In this document: positions 1 to 4,912 of the stretch, in pieces
How positions within the stretch are numbered: position 1 is the stretch's first letter
How the letters are laid out: each line of letters opens with the position of its first letter
Assembly (NCBI GenBank): GCA_020853515.1
Contig: JADYYU010000434.1
Location: 1-6,663 of the forward strand
Direction of reading: 5' to 3'
Length of the DNA: 6,663 nucleotides
DNA from: Chitinophagaceae bacterium
Lineage (GTDB): Bacteria > Bacteroidota > Bacteroidia > Chitinophagales > Chitinophagaceae
Made by a program: the position numbers and the translations under genes
The notes under the pieces: generated by a model
Told to the model about the DNA's origin: nothing
The model's database searches: none
What the model saw: the letters and a program-made list of their open reading frames with translations, nothing else

Positions 1-96
1 GATGGCTTTGGCGCGGCTGCCAAACAATTCCTCAAAACGTTGAACGTAATCCTGTTCACAGGTGATATAGTTAACGGCGACAAATTTTTTATCCAT
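1..96 (-). CDS. Antibiotic biosynthesis monooxygenase (ABM)-like protein, N-terminal 32 residues, partial
   Basis: Reading the minus strand from the ATG at 96-94 gives an open frame of 32 codons that runs off the left edge. It begins MDKKFVAVNYITCEQDYVQR and continues FEELFGSRAKAI. This resembles the first beta strand (FVAVNYI) and first helix (YVQRFEELF) of small ferredoxin-like ABM/HmoA-type proteins, dimeric enzymes of about 100 residues that include heme-degrading monooxygenases. The catalytic or heme-binding part lies outside the window, so the reaction cannot be inferred. The gene lies 88 bases downstream of the 115-residue hypothetical gene on the same strand. No clear TAnnTTTG box was found between them, so they may share a transcript. 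Family assignment is moderate; that the frame is coding is fairly sure. Confidence 0.6.
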   Translation of the reverse strand, partial: MDKKFVAVNYITCEQDYVQRFEELFGSRAKAI

Positions 97-184
97 GATT
101 TATTCGGTTTTAGGATACAAAAAAATGGCCTTATCGTGACAATTAAATCATCAAATGGGAAAATGAGTTGTTTTATGCGGAAAA

Positions 185-532
185 TTAATCTTCCTCAAAA
201 TAGGCTATGATATGCTGTTTCAATAATAACTCCTGTTTTTGCAGACTTTCAGCCGGCGGATTTTCAACCAGCTTATAATGTGGCCATCCGGCGTCGTCGT
301 GACCGTCGTATTCGTAATAACCGCTTTGCGCCAGCAGTGCACAGGTGGCTACATGCATCAGGTCCTGCTTCTGCTCTTTTGTAAAATCTTTTTCGGGCAC
401 ATCACCCAGTTCGTTGATGCCGATGAGATACAGGATACCTTCCATATCCGGTTTTTTGCCAAAACGCTCAATCAGCATTTGCTCTACCCGATGCCATTTT
501 TCGGTAAATTCTACTTCTTCTAACAGATTCAT
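185..532 (-). CDS. Conserved hypothetical protein, 115 residues
   Basis: The frame is open from 583, but the likely start is the ATG at 532-530, giving MNLLEEVEFTEKWHRVEQML and so on. The upstream 17 codons overlap an exact TAnnTTTG promoter box (538-545) and are therefore unlikely to be translated. The protein is soluble, acidic and probably helical, with no signal peptide or membrane segment. Visible blocks are an N-terminal helix, a hydrophobic stretch MEGILYLIGINELG around residues 30-43, a second helix (QKQDLMHVATCALL, about 54-67), and an aromatic/acidic patch YYEYDGHDDAGWPHYKLVEN around 72-91. I recognise it only as the type of small conserved protein common in Bacteroidota and assign no function. 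It is divergently placed from the SCO gene, with 161 bases between the two start codons. Confidence 0.75.
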   Translation of the reverse strand: MNLLEEVEFTEKWHRVEQMLIERFGKKPDMEGILYLIGINELGDVPEKDFTKEQKQDLMHVATCALLAQSGYYEYDGHDDAGWPHYKLVENPPAESLQKQELLLKQHIIAYFEED

Positions 533-537
533 GGGTG

Positions 538-571
538 CAAAGATAAAGCAATTTTTCACGTATGATTCAAG
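538..571 (-). promoter_or_regulatory. Bacteroidota-type promoter for the 115-residue hypothetical gene
   Basis: On the minus strand the -7 box reads TATCTTTG (545 to 538), an exact match to TAnnTTTG. A CTTG at 571-568 lies 22 bases upstream and could serve as the -33 box. Only five bases (CACCC) separate the -7 box from the ATG at 532, so transcription should begin at or within a few bases of the start codon. This implies a leaderless or nearly leaderless mRNA and supports the choice of start. Confidence 0.65.
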
Positions 572-655
572 CGCATTTAACAAGGCAATACTATAGTGGA
601 ATCAGGAGAATATTGCACAAATCAAAATGCGATTGCAAAGCTTCAGTAATGTGAT

Positions 656-669
656 AGACTGAACAGTCT
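656..669. repeat. Short perfect inverted repeat upstream of the SCO -7 box
   Basis: AGACTG and CAGTCT form a perfect 6 bp inverted repeat around a 2-base AA centre, ending 8 bases before the -7 box of the SCO gene. It falls where the core promoter spacer would be, so it could be a repressor or activator site. It could instead be a chance palindrome or a weak stem (AGACT, loop GAAC, AGTCT) followed by Ts. It does not match a copper-regulator operator that I recognise. Confidence 0.25.
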
Positions 670-677
670 TTTTCCTT

Positions 678-685
678 TACCTTTG
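678..685 (+). promoter_or_regulatory. -7 promoter box (TACCTTTG) for the SCO gene
   Basis: TACCTTTG is an exact TAnnTTTG box placed 8 bases before the ATG at 694, with the same spacing style as the divergent promoter at 538-545. No convincing TTTG or TTG -33 box was found 19-23 bases upstream. The expected transcript start is at or just before the start codon, so the mRNA should have almost no 5' leader. Confidence 0.6.
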
Positions 686-693
686 CGCCCGAT

Positions 694-1323
694 ATGAAAA
701 ATAAAGCTTCCATTTTCCTCCTCGTTTTTTTTATGCTGCTGGGCATTGCATTCTTAAGTTTCTGGTACTTTCAGTATAAACAAATACCCAAGCGCCTGCC
801 TACCTTTGGCAATCCCGGTCATCATGTTGAATCTTTTTCATTTACCAATCAGGAAGGCAAAACAGTGACCGATAAAGATCTGCAAGGTAAAATTTATGTG
901 GTGGAATATTTTTTCACAACCTGAGAAGGGATTTGTCCACGGATGAATGAAAATATGTCTAAGGTGTATCAAACGTTTCGAGGGCAGCCCGATGTAGCCC
1001 TTCTTTCGCATACAGTAGATCCTGAAACCGATACGGTAGAACAGTTGAAACGTTATTCGCTGAAATTTGACGCCGATCCGTCGCAATGGAATTTTGTAAC
1101 CGGCGACAAGATGGAATTGTATAAAATGGCCATCAACAGCTATCTGGTAACAGCCGTAGAAGACACTACCCAAAAAGATGTGATGCCCGACTTTATTCAT
1201 TCAGAAAAATTTGTCCTGATAGACAAAGAAAAGCATATCAGGGGCAGCTATGACGGCACCAAGGAAAATGAAGTTAAAAAGCTGATCGAAGATATTAAGG
1301 AACTGCGAAAAGAATACGAATAA
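694..1323 (+). CDS. SCO1/SenC family copper chaperone with an in-frame TGA at the first Cys of CxxxCP (selenocysteine candidate or nonsense mutation)
   Basis: SCO proteins are membrane-anchored thioredoxin-fold proteins that deliver copper to the CuA site of cytochrome c oxidase. They use two Cys in CxxxCP plus a distal His. This frame has 209 positions. An N-terminal membrane anchor (about residues 5-26) is followed by the VVEYFFTT strand (69-76), a TGA codon at position 77 (922-924), EGICPRMN (78-85), the VDPETDT loop (108-114) and DFIHSEKFVLID (166-177), whose His169 matches the family's copper ligand. The family pattern at 75-82 is TTCxGICP, so the TGA replaces exactly the first copper-binding Cys. 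Cys81 and everything downstream remain in the same frame, with no shift. A conventional caller would split it into 694-924 (76 residues) and 943-1323 (126 residues). It stands alone behind its own promoter, with no cytochrome oxidase genes in view, and ends 5 bases from the convergent glycosyltransferase gene. The SCO call is firm; whether full-length protein is made is unknown. Confidence 0.85.
922..924 (+). other. In-frame TGA replacing the first Cys codon of the SCO CxxxCP motif
   Basis: The codons read ACC TGA GAA GGG ATT TGT CCA, that is T-T-stop-E-G-I-C-P. A single base change from TGC or TGT would produce it. Among roughly 2,000 codons of the genes here it is the only internal TGA, while TGA also ends the genes at 3238 and 4486, so a genome-wide reassignment is not indicated. 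Replacement of the N-terminal Cys of a thioredoxin-fold redox motif by UGA is a classic pattern of selenoproteins, but nonsense mutation or sequencing error would look identical. Confidence 0.8.
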
Positions 1324-1328
1324 AAAAA

Positions 1329-2615
1329 TTATACAGTCTGCGCCGTATCGCCGGTTTCATTTTGCTGCCGCATGTACATAAACAAAATGGCGTAGCTGAA
1401 AAAAGTAGACACAAAAAACAAATAATAATAAGGTACCTCCACCATATTATAAAAAAACACCAGCACAATCTTGAGGGTGCAAATACCAAAGAATGCAGTA
1501 TTAAAGCGTATCTTCTTTTTAGTAATACTGTATAATATCAGCATCAGAAAAGGCAGTACTGCAGCTACACCGATCTGCAGGTAATGCAACAGGTTGATCT
1601 GCGATATATCAAAATAGCGGGCATAGCCTAAAAAATCCTGATAGTATTTACCGTTGTTGTTATTTGAACGCCAGGCATTGTCGACACCCACCTGATAGTC
1701 AGCCGGGATATTTAAAAAATATTCAGGTTGCCAGAATCCGAAGGGCAGTAAGAAGACAAAAAATATGATCAGTGCTACTACACCGGTGATGATATAGGCA
1801 TTCCGTTTCGACTCATAAAAAAACACATACAGCACATACATGGGCACCCAGAAAAACAGCGAAAAGCGGCTCATGATGCAGCAAGCAATAGCGATCCCGA
1901 TCAGTACCGGCTGCCTTTTAAATAGTGCATAAGCTAAAAACAAATAATATGCGATCACCAGACCTTCTTCGGTATGTCCGAACGTGATACGGTCTTTGAT
2001 CAGCAGAAAATTGATCAGAAAAAACAACGAAACAAAAGCCGCGAGCAGCAGCAGCGGATTGCCGTTAAATTTTTTTGGAAAAAACTTGTATAGACAAAAA
2101 AGGCCCAGCAGAAAAAATACGATGGTCGTCCAGCGGATATCGATGTGCGCCCATTTAGCAACAGTGAATGGTAACCACATGAGGGGCAAATACGGCGGCG
2201 GCTTCCCATTCCAGATTTCCTGAATAGGTGCATAAATTTTTTGTCCGTCAATAAAGCGCTGGGTCATCACCTGTATTTGCGGCAGCATATCCGCATAATG
2301 CAGATCGATGGGCCAGGTGTCTATCATGAGCTTAACTTCTTTTATCACATATACACCCAGCAGCAAAAAGCAGGCCGGTATCAGCCATCTGTTGATCAGG
2401 CCGTTTCCTTTATCAGCTAGGGCAGTAACTGCTAAGTTGTGTCGGGACTTCAGGGGCGCGATCCCGATCAGCAATCCCGCCAGAAAATAACCGATGGCGA
2501 CCATTTCCGTATTGAGATCGCTTTTTAGCAAATAGGTACAACACAGGGTTTCTGTCAGCGTAAGCAGGATGAGCAGCAGTACATTAATATCGTTTCTGGT
2601 GAAAGTCAATCGCAT
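1329..2615 (-). CDS. Polytopic GT-C type glycosyltransferase-like membrane protein (GT87/DUF2029-like), 428 residues
   Basis: The protein has about ten hydrophobic segments, for example near residues 11-30, 37-54, 77-93, 163-178, 187-206, 217-232, 236-263, 273-291, 344-364 and 373-414. A hydrophilic first loop contains acidic residues (WPIDLHYADM, 101-110), then FIDGQKIYAP (121-130) and a proline-rich PPPYLPLMWLPF (139-150). That order, with an acidic loop after the first helices, a G-x-x-IY patch and then a PPY/PP-L-x-x-x-PF segment entering the membrane, resembles GT87 and related polyprenyl-phosphate-sugar-dependent GT-C transferases of the inner membrane. These add sugars to lipids, glycans or proteins on the periplasmic side. 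Donor and acceptor cannot be read from sequence. No glycan-cluster neighbours are visible; the gene stands alone, divergent from the membrane/Xre pair. Its start at ATG 2615 is the first in frame. A TAnnTTTG-like box with one mismatch (minus strand 2644-2637) is the best promoter guess. It could also be another GT-C subfamily. Confidence 0.7.
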   Translation of the reverse strand: MRLTFTRNDINVLLLILLTLTETLCCTYLLKSDLNTEMVAIGYFLAGLLIGIAPLKSRHNLAVTALADKGNGLINRWLIPACFLLLGVYVIKEVKLMIDTWPIDLHYADMLPQIQVMTQRFIDGQKIYAPIQEIWNGKPPPYLPLMWLPFTVAKWAHIDIRWTTIVFFLLGLFCLYKFFPKKFNGNPLLLLAAFVSLFFLINFLLIKDRITFGHTEEGLVIAYYLFLAYALFKRQPVLIGIAIACCIMSRFSLFFWVPMYVLYVFFYESKRNAYIITGVVALIIFFVFLLPFGFWQPEYFLNIPADYQVGVDNAWRSNNNNGKYYQDFLGYARYFDISQINLLHYLQIGVAAVLPFLMLILYSITKKKIRFNTAFFGICTLKIVLVFFYNMVEVPYYYLFFVSTFFSYAILFMYMRQQNETGDTAQTV

Positions 2616-2726
2616 TCAGGTTGTAGTTAAAGTACACGAAGTTAAAGAATAATATAAAGTATAATGGCTTCTGTACAGTCCTTTTTACTGACAGGAAATC
2701 ACAGCCATGTTTGACGACAAAATAAA

Positions 2727-2758
2727 TTTGGAGCAATGTAAAGTATGCTTTACATTTG
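2727..2758 (+). promoter_or_regulatory. Strong Bacteroidota promoter for the membrane protein/Xre module
   Basis: TTTG at 2727-2730 and TACATTTG at 2751-2758 are separated by 20 bases, an exact match to the TTTG-N(about 19-21)-TAnnTTTG promoter of Bacteroidota. The ATG at 2780 follows 21 bases later, leaving room for a short leader of roughly 14 bases. The TTG at 2756 that could open the reading frame is part of the -7 box and so is not the start. Confidence 0.8.
2735..2756. promoter_or_regulatory. Palindromic operator overlapping the -7 box (probable autoregulatory site)
   Basis: Half-sites AATGTAAAG (2735-2743) and CTTTACATT (2748-2756) are perfect inverted repeats of 9 bp with a 4-base spacer TATG. 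The palindrome fills the promoter spacer and covers most of the -7 box, so a bound dimer would block RNA polymerase. The obvious candidate ligand is the Xre-type regulator encoded second in the same operon. That link is inferred from position; the symmetry itself is seen directly. Confidence 0.7.
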
Positions 2759-2779
2759 ATTAATCAAAAAACATTCACG

Positions 2780-3238
2780 ATGCAGTTTCTATTGCCGCAC
2801 AGGTTTAAAAAGATTGGTGCTGTTATTGCACCCTTAGGTTTTTTAATATGGTTATGTATGCAACTGGGTTATGTGACCCGGTTACTGATTTTTATGGTTG
2901 GTGAAAACGCTGCTGAACAGGATAGTGCTGCCATCAGTATTGCAACGATAACCATTGCCATTATTTCGTTCTTTTCCTTTTTAGGTGGTGTCTACTTTGT
3001 GACTTTTTCAAAAGAGAAAGTTGAAGACGAAATGGTTGCCAGAACACGATTAGATAGCTTTCAATTGGCCGCACTGGTACAGCTTATTTCCATGATCGTT
3101 GGATTTTTGTCGATGATCATTATTAAAGAGCCCGATGAAGGCGGTTGGCTACTGTTCTTCATCGGAACAATTTTACTTTTCTGGATCTTCTTTATCGGAC
3201 GCTTTAATTATATACTTCATATCAGGATCAGGGAATGA
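2780..3238 (+). CDS. Four-helix membrane protein paired with an Xre regulator, 152 residues
   Basis: The start chosen is ATG 2780; the upstream TTG (2756) lies in the promoter. Four hydrophobic segments are visible at about residues 12-32, 50-76, 95-115 and 122-145, with no cleavable signal. Between helices 2 and 3 is a charged cytoplasmic-looking stretch, SKEKVEDEMVARTRLDSFQL (77-96), that resembles the K-x-EDE-x-x-x-x-R-LDS pattern I associate with Bacteroidota membrane proteins encoded next to small HTH proteins. The stop codon overlaps the start of the Xre gene (ATGA at 3235-3238), which implies translational coupling and a shared function. The arrangement is analogous to the widespread DUF2975-type membrane protein plus YozG-type regulator pairs, though I cannot claim membership of that family. 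Function is unknown; a plausible inference is that it senses a membrane or envelope state and controls its partner. Confidence 0.75.
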   Translation: MQFLLPHRFKKIGAVIAPLGFLIWLCMQLGYVTRLLIFMVGENAAEQDSAAISIATITIAIISFFSFLGGVYFVTFSKEKVEDEMVARTRLDSFQLAALVQLISMIVGFLSMIIIKEPDEGGWLLFFIGTILLFWIFFIGRFNYILHIRIRE

Positions 3239-3435
3239 AAAACAACCTAAAGGAAGAGCGTACAAAAAAACAACTGACTCAAATTCAACTGGCAGAACTG
3301 GTGAATGTTTCAAGGCAAACAATTATCTCCATAGAATCCGGTCGCTATATCCCATCTGTGCTACTCTCATTAAAACTTGCTCAGGCCCTTGAAAATAAAG
3401 TAGAGATGTTGTTTGAACTGGAAGCATCCGATTAG
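3235..3435 (+). CDS. Small Xre/Cro-CI family transcriptional regulator, 66 residues
   Basis: This protein consists of almost nothing but an HTH_3 (Cro/CI) domain. It starts with MKNNLKEERTKKQLTQIQLA; the HTH core spans about residues 15-34 (TQIQLAELVNVSRQTIISIE), with the recognition helix SRQTIISIE. It continues with SGRYIPSVLLSLKLAQAL and ends KVEMLFELEASD, typical of the 65-75 residue YozG-like regulators. There is no ligand-binding domain, so any sensing would have to come from the partner membrane protein or from concentration. It overlaps that gene by four bases (ATGA), so the two are surely one operon. The 9+9 bp palindrome over the operon promoter is its likely binding site, giving negative autoregulation by inference. 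The stop codon is TAG at 3433-3435, and no clear terminator follows. Confidence 0.88.
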   Translation: MKNNLKEERTKKQLTQIQLAELVNVSRQTIISIESGRYIPSVLLSLKLAQALENKVEMLFELEASD

Positions 3436-3682
3436 CTGCACGAATCCCGTTACCGCAGTATGATTTGAGTTTCGTCAGCGAGAAAAGAAGCATCAGATTT
3501 TTATAACTAATTCGTTGTTTAGTATCCTCTCCAGCGGTCAACCTTTATACAAAACCACTATACCCTAAGCGCCCGGTATTGTGGCCAGAAGCGAATTGTT
3601 TTTTTAATCGTGTGTTCATTCAAAAAAATATAATTCCATTCCAAAAAAGTGTTTTAATTTTATTTATAAATTGAAAAATCAC
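3436..3682. other. Gene-free AT-rich intergenic stretch
   Basis: These 247 bases separate the Xre gene from the next gene. I found no credible reading frame, no TAnnTTTG box on either strand and no stem with a T-run that would make a good terminator. The last 90 bases are very A/T-rich with runs of A and T, including an imperfect repeat (ATTCAAAAAA near 3618 and ATTCCAAAAAA near 3638). They probably hold a non-consensus promoter for the gene at 3683. Confidence 0.5.
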
Positions 3683-4486
3683 ATGGACGAGAATTTAAGC
3701 GACGAAGACAGGGAAAAACTGCGGCTTGAAAATGAGATCCGGAAAATAAAAATGGAACTTGAAAAAGGTGCAAAGTTTATTGAAGACCCTGACATGCCTT
3801 CCCTGCCTCCTGAAATCGAAAACGAATTTTTAAATTATATCGAGCAGTTTGAAAAAATGCATGCCGATTCAAAACCGGTCTCTATTTATGACTCGATCGG
3901 TCAGCCTCCCTTTCCGAAGGCAGAAGAGCTGCAGGATACAGAGCTTTCTGAGCAGCTTGACAAACTGTATGAACTGTTAAATGAACATCAGATCGTAGTA
4001 GAATCTGTACATGAGGTAGACGACCGTGAGATGTACCGGTTTATCACTGAAGATCTGTTTAAGCATGAAGTATTTATGATCGAAAAACTGCCGGGCATGA
4101 TGACCCATTTCACCTATGAAGAATTTTATCCGGATGATGTGAAAGATGTGATCGTACATATGGAAGAATTTTTTGATGCCTTTTTTGATCTCAGTGACGA
4201 TGAAAATCTATACGAACAAAGTGTGTCGGATACAGGAGGCAATCAATGGCTGCATGAGTTCAGAGCTTCTTATTACAAACTGGACGTGCATTCCGTTTCA
4301 GTGAACGAAGTACAGATACACGAAGGCGATCCCGTGACGGCAAGCTGTGTATTTGATCTTGCAATGGATGCTTATACAGAAGGCAAAACAGAAAAACATA
4401 TTTATAATGGCAGCGGCCGTGCAGCATTAGATTACACATCCGGCGGCTGGATGATTCAAAGTATTGAATTGCCTAAGGCAATCTGA
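3683..4486 (+). CDS. Acidic conserved protein of unknown function, possible NTF2-like C-terminal domain, 267 residues
   Basis: I do not recognise the family. ATG 3683 is preferred over the in-frame TTG at 3671. Visible parts are an N-terminal charged helix likely to form a coiled coil (about residues 6-32) and a proline-bearing linker (DPDMPSLPPEIENEF, 35-49). A central helical domain follows, with QLDKLYELLNEHQIVVES (91-108) and EMYRFITEDLFKHEV (116-130). Then comes a very acidic and aromatic stretch (TYEEFYPDDVKDVIVHMEEF, 144-163). The C-terminal part, about 185-267, alternates strands (YYKLDVHSVSVNEVQI, TASCVFDLAMDAY) and ends SGGWMIQSIELPKAI. That ending resembles the final strands of NTF2/SnoaL-like folds, where a Trp precedes the last strand. 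There is no signal peptide or membrane segment, so it is probably cytosolic. The TfoX-domain gene begins 31 bases after its TGA stop and is probably co-transcribed. Confidence 0.65.
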   Translation: MDENLSDEDREKLRLENEIRKIKMELEKGAKFIEDPDMPSLPPEIENEFLNYIEQFEKMHADSKPVSIYDSIGQPPFPKAEELQDTELSEQLDKLYELLNEHQIVVESVHEVDDREMYRFITEDLFKHEVFMIEKLPGMMTHFTYEEFYPDDVKDVIVHMEEFFDAFFDLSDDENLYEQSVSDTGGNQWLHEFRASYYKLDVHSVSVNEVQIHEGDPVTASCVFDLAMDAYTEGKTEKHIYNGSGRAALDYTSGGWMIQSIELPKAI

Positions 4487-4517
4487 ATGCTGGCTCCACA
4501 TTAAAATAATTTCTAAA

Positions 4518-4874
4518 ATGGCATACAACGAAGAAACCGCAGACCGTATCCGCGCCATTCTATCAGATTTGACCAATCAGGTAACCGAAAAGAAAATGTT
4601 TAGCGGCATCTGCTTTATGATGGATGAAAAAATGTGCTGCGCAACGCATACCGATAAAAAAACAAATGAAGAACTGCTGCTTTGCCGCATTGGCGAGGCT
4701 GCTTATGAAACCGCCATAGAAAGAGATGAATGCATACCGATGGCGTTTACAGGTAAACCGATGAAGGGTTATCTGTATGTGCTAGAAAGCGGCTTCAGGC
4801 AGGATGCCGACCTGACTTACTGGTTGAAATTATGCTTAGACTTTAATCCGCAGGCCAGAAAAAGCAAGAAATAA
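4518..4874 (+). CDS. TfoX N-terminal domain protein, 118 residues
   Basis: The start is ATG 4518 (MAYNEETADRIRAILSDLTN); the open frame reaches back to 4464 but that part overlaps the previous gene and lacks family similarity. The sequence follows the TfoX_N pattern in order: an amphipathic N-terminal helix, VTEKKMFSGICFMMDEKMCC (22-41), LLLCRIGEAAYETAI (53-67), PMAFTGKPMKGYLYV (74-88) and a C-terminal helix DLTYWLKLCLDFN (98-110). Length fits stand-alone TfoX_N proteins; the C-terminal domain of the competence regulator TfoX/Sxy is absent. It therefore should not be called a competence activator, and the role of the stand-alone domain is not established. Slightly unusual are a longer turn (ATHTDKKTNEE, 42-52) between the two central strands and five Cys residues. 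It follows the 267-residue hypothetical gene by 31 bases, probably in one operon. Confidence 0.85.
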   Translation: MAYNEETADRIRAILSDLTNQVTEKKMFSGICFMMDEKMCCATHTDKKTNEELLLCRIGEAAYETAIERDECIPMAFTGKPMKGYLYVLESGFRQDADLTYWLKLCLDFNPQARKSKK

Positions 4875-4879
4875 CATAC

Positions 4880-4896
4880 CGGTTATTAGTTAGCCG
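4880..4896. terminator. Weak hairpin between convergent genes, possible bidirectional terminator
   Basis: CGGTTA (4880-4885) and TAGCCG (4891-4896) can pair over 6 bp, including one G-T pair, with a 5-base loop. The hairpin sits in the 38-base gap between the convergent TfoX and RND genes. There is no clean T-run on either side; on the minus strand it is followed by a moderately T-rich TATGTTATTTCTT. Position supports the call more than structure does. Confidence 0.3.
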
Positions 4897-4912
4897 CGAT
4901 CATTTAGGCCTC

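Noticed and set aside
533..583. Longer N terminus of the 115-residue hypothetical protein starting at 583
   Set aside because: The extension covers an exact TAnnTTTG promoter box placed 5 bases before ATG 532.
922..924. Genome-wide reassignment of TGA to an amino acid such as Trp
   Set aside because: TGA ends the genes at 3238 (in an ATGA overlap) and 4486, Trp is encoded by TGG throughout, no other gene here has an internal TGA, and Trp would not fit a copper-ligand Cys position.
943..1323. Separate 126-residue gene starting at ATG 943
   Set aside because: It is in the same frame as 694-924 and is the C-terminal part of the same SCO protein. On its own it lacks the membrane anchor and the whole CxxxC motif, and no promoter or leader precedes it.
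2637..2644. TAACTTCG on the minus strand as promoter of the glycosyltransferase gene
   Set aside because: It has one mismatch to TAnnTTTG and no TTTG box at the right distance; kept only as a best guess in that gene's entry.
2707..2763. 18-codon open frame (MFDDKINLEQCKVCFTFD) on the plus strand
   Set aside because: It overlaps the promoter and palindrome of the membrane/Xre operon and has no promoter of its own in view.
2756..2779. TTG start at 2756 for the membrane protein
   Set aside because: The TTG is the end of the -7 promoter box TACATTTG and would lie upstream of the expected transcript start; ATG 2780 is the better start.
3323..3541. 72-codon minus-strand frame across the end of the Xre gene
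   Set aside because: It is antisense to a clear HTH gene, has no recognisable motif, and its composition follows the opposite strand's codons.
3671..3682. TTG start at 3671 for the 267-residue protein
   Set aside because: An ATG follows four codons later at 3683, and nothing favours the rarer start.
4464..4517. ATG 4464 as start of the TfoX-domain protein
   Set aside because: The extra 18 residues overlap the end of the upstream gene and are outside the family pattern, which begins at MAYNEETADR (4518).
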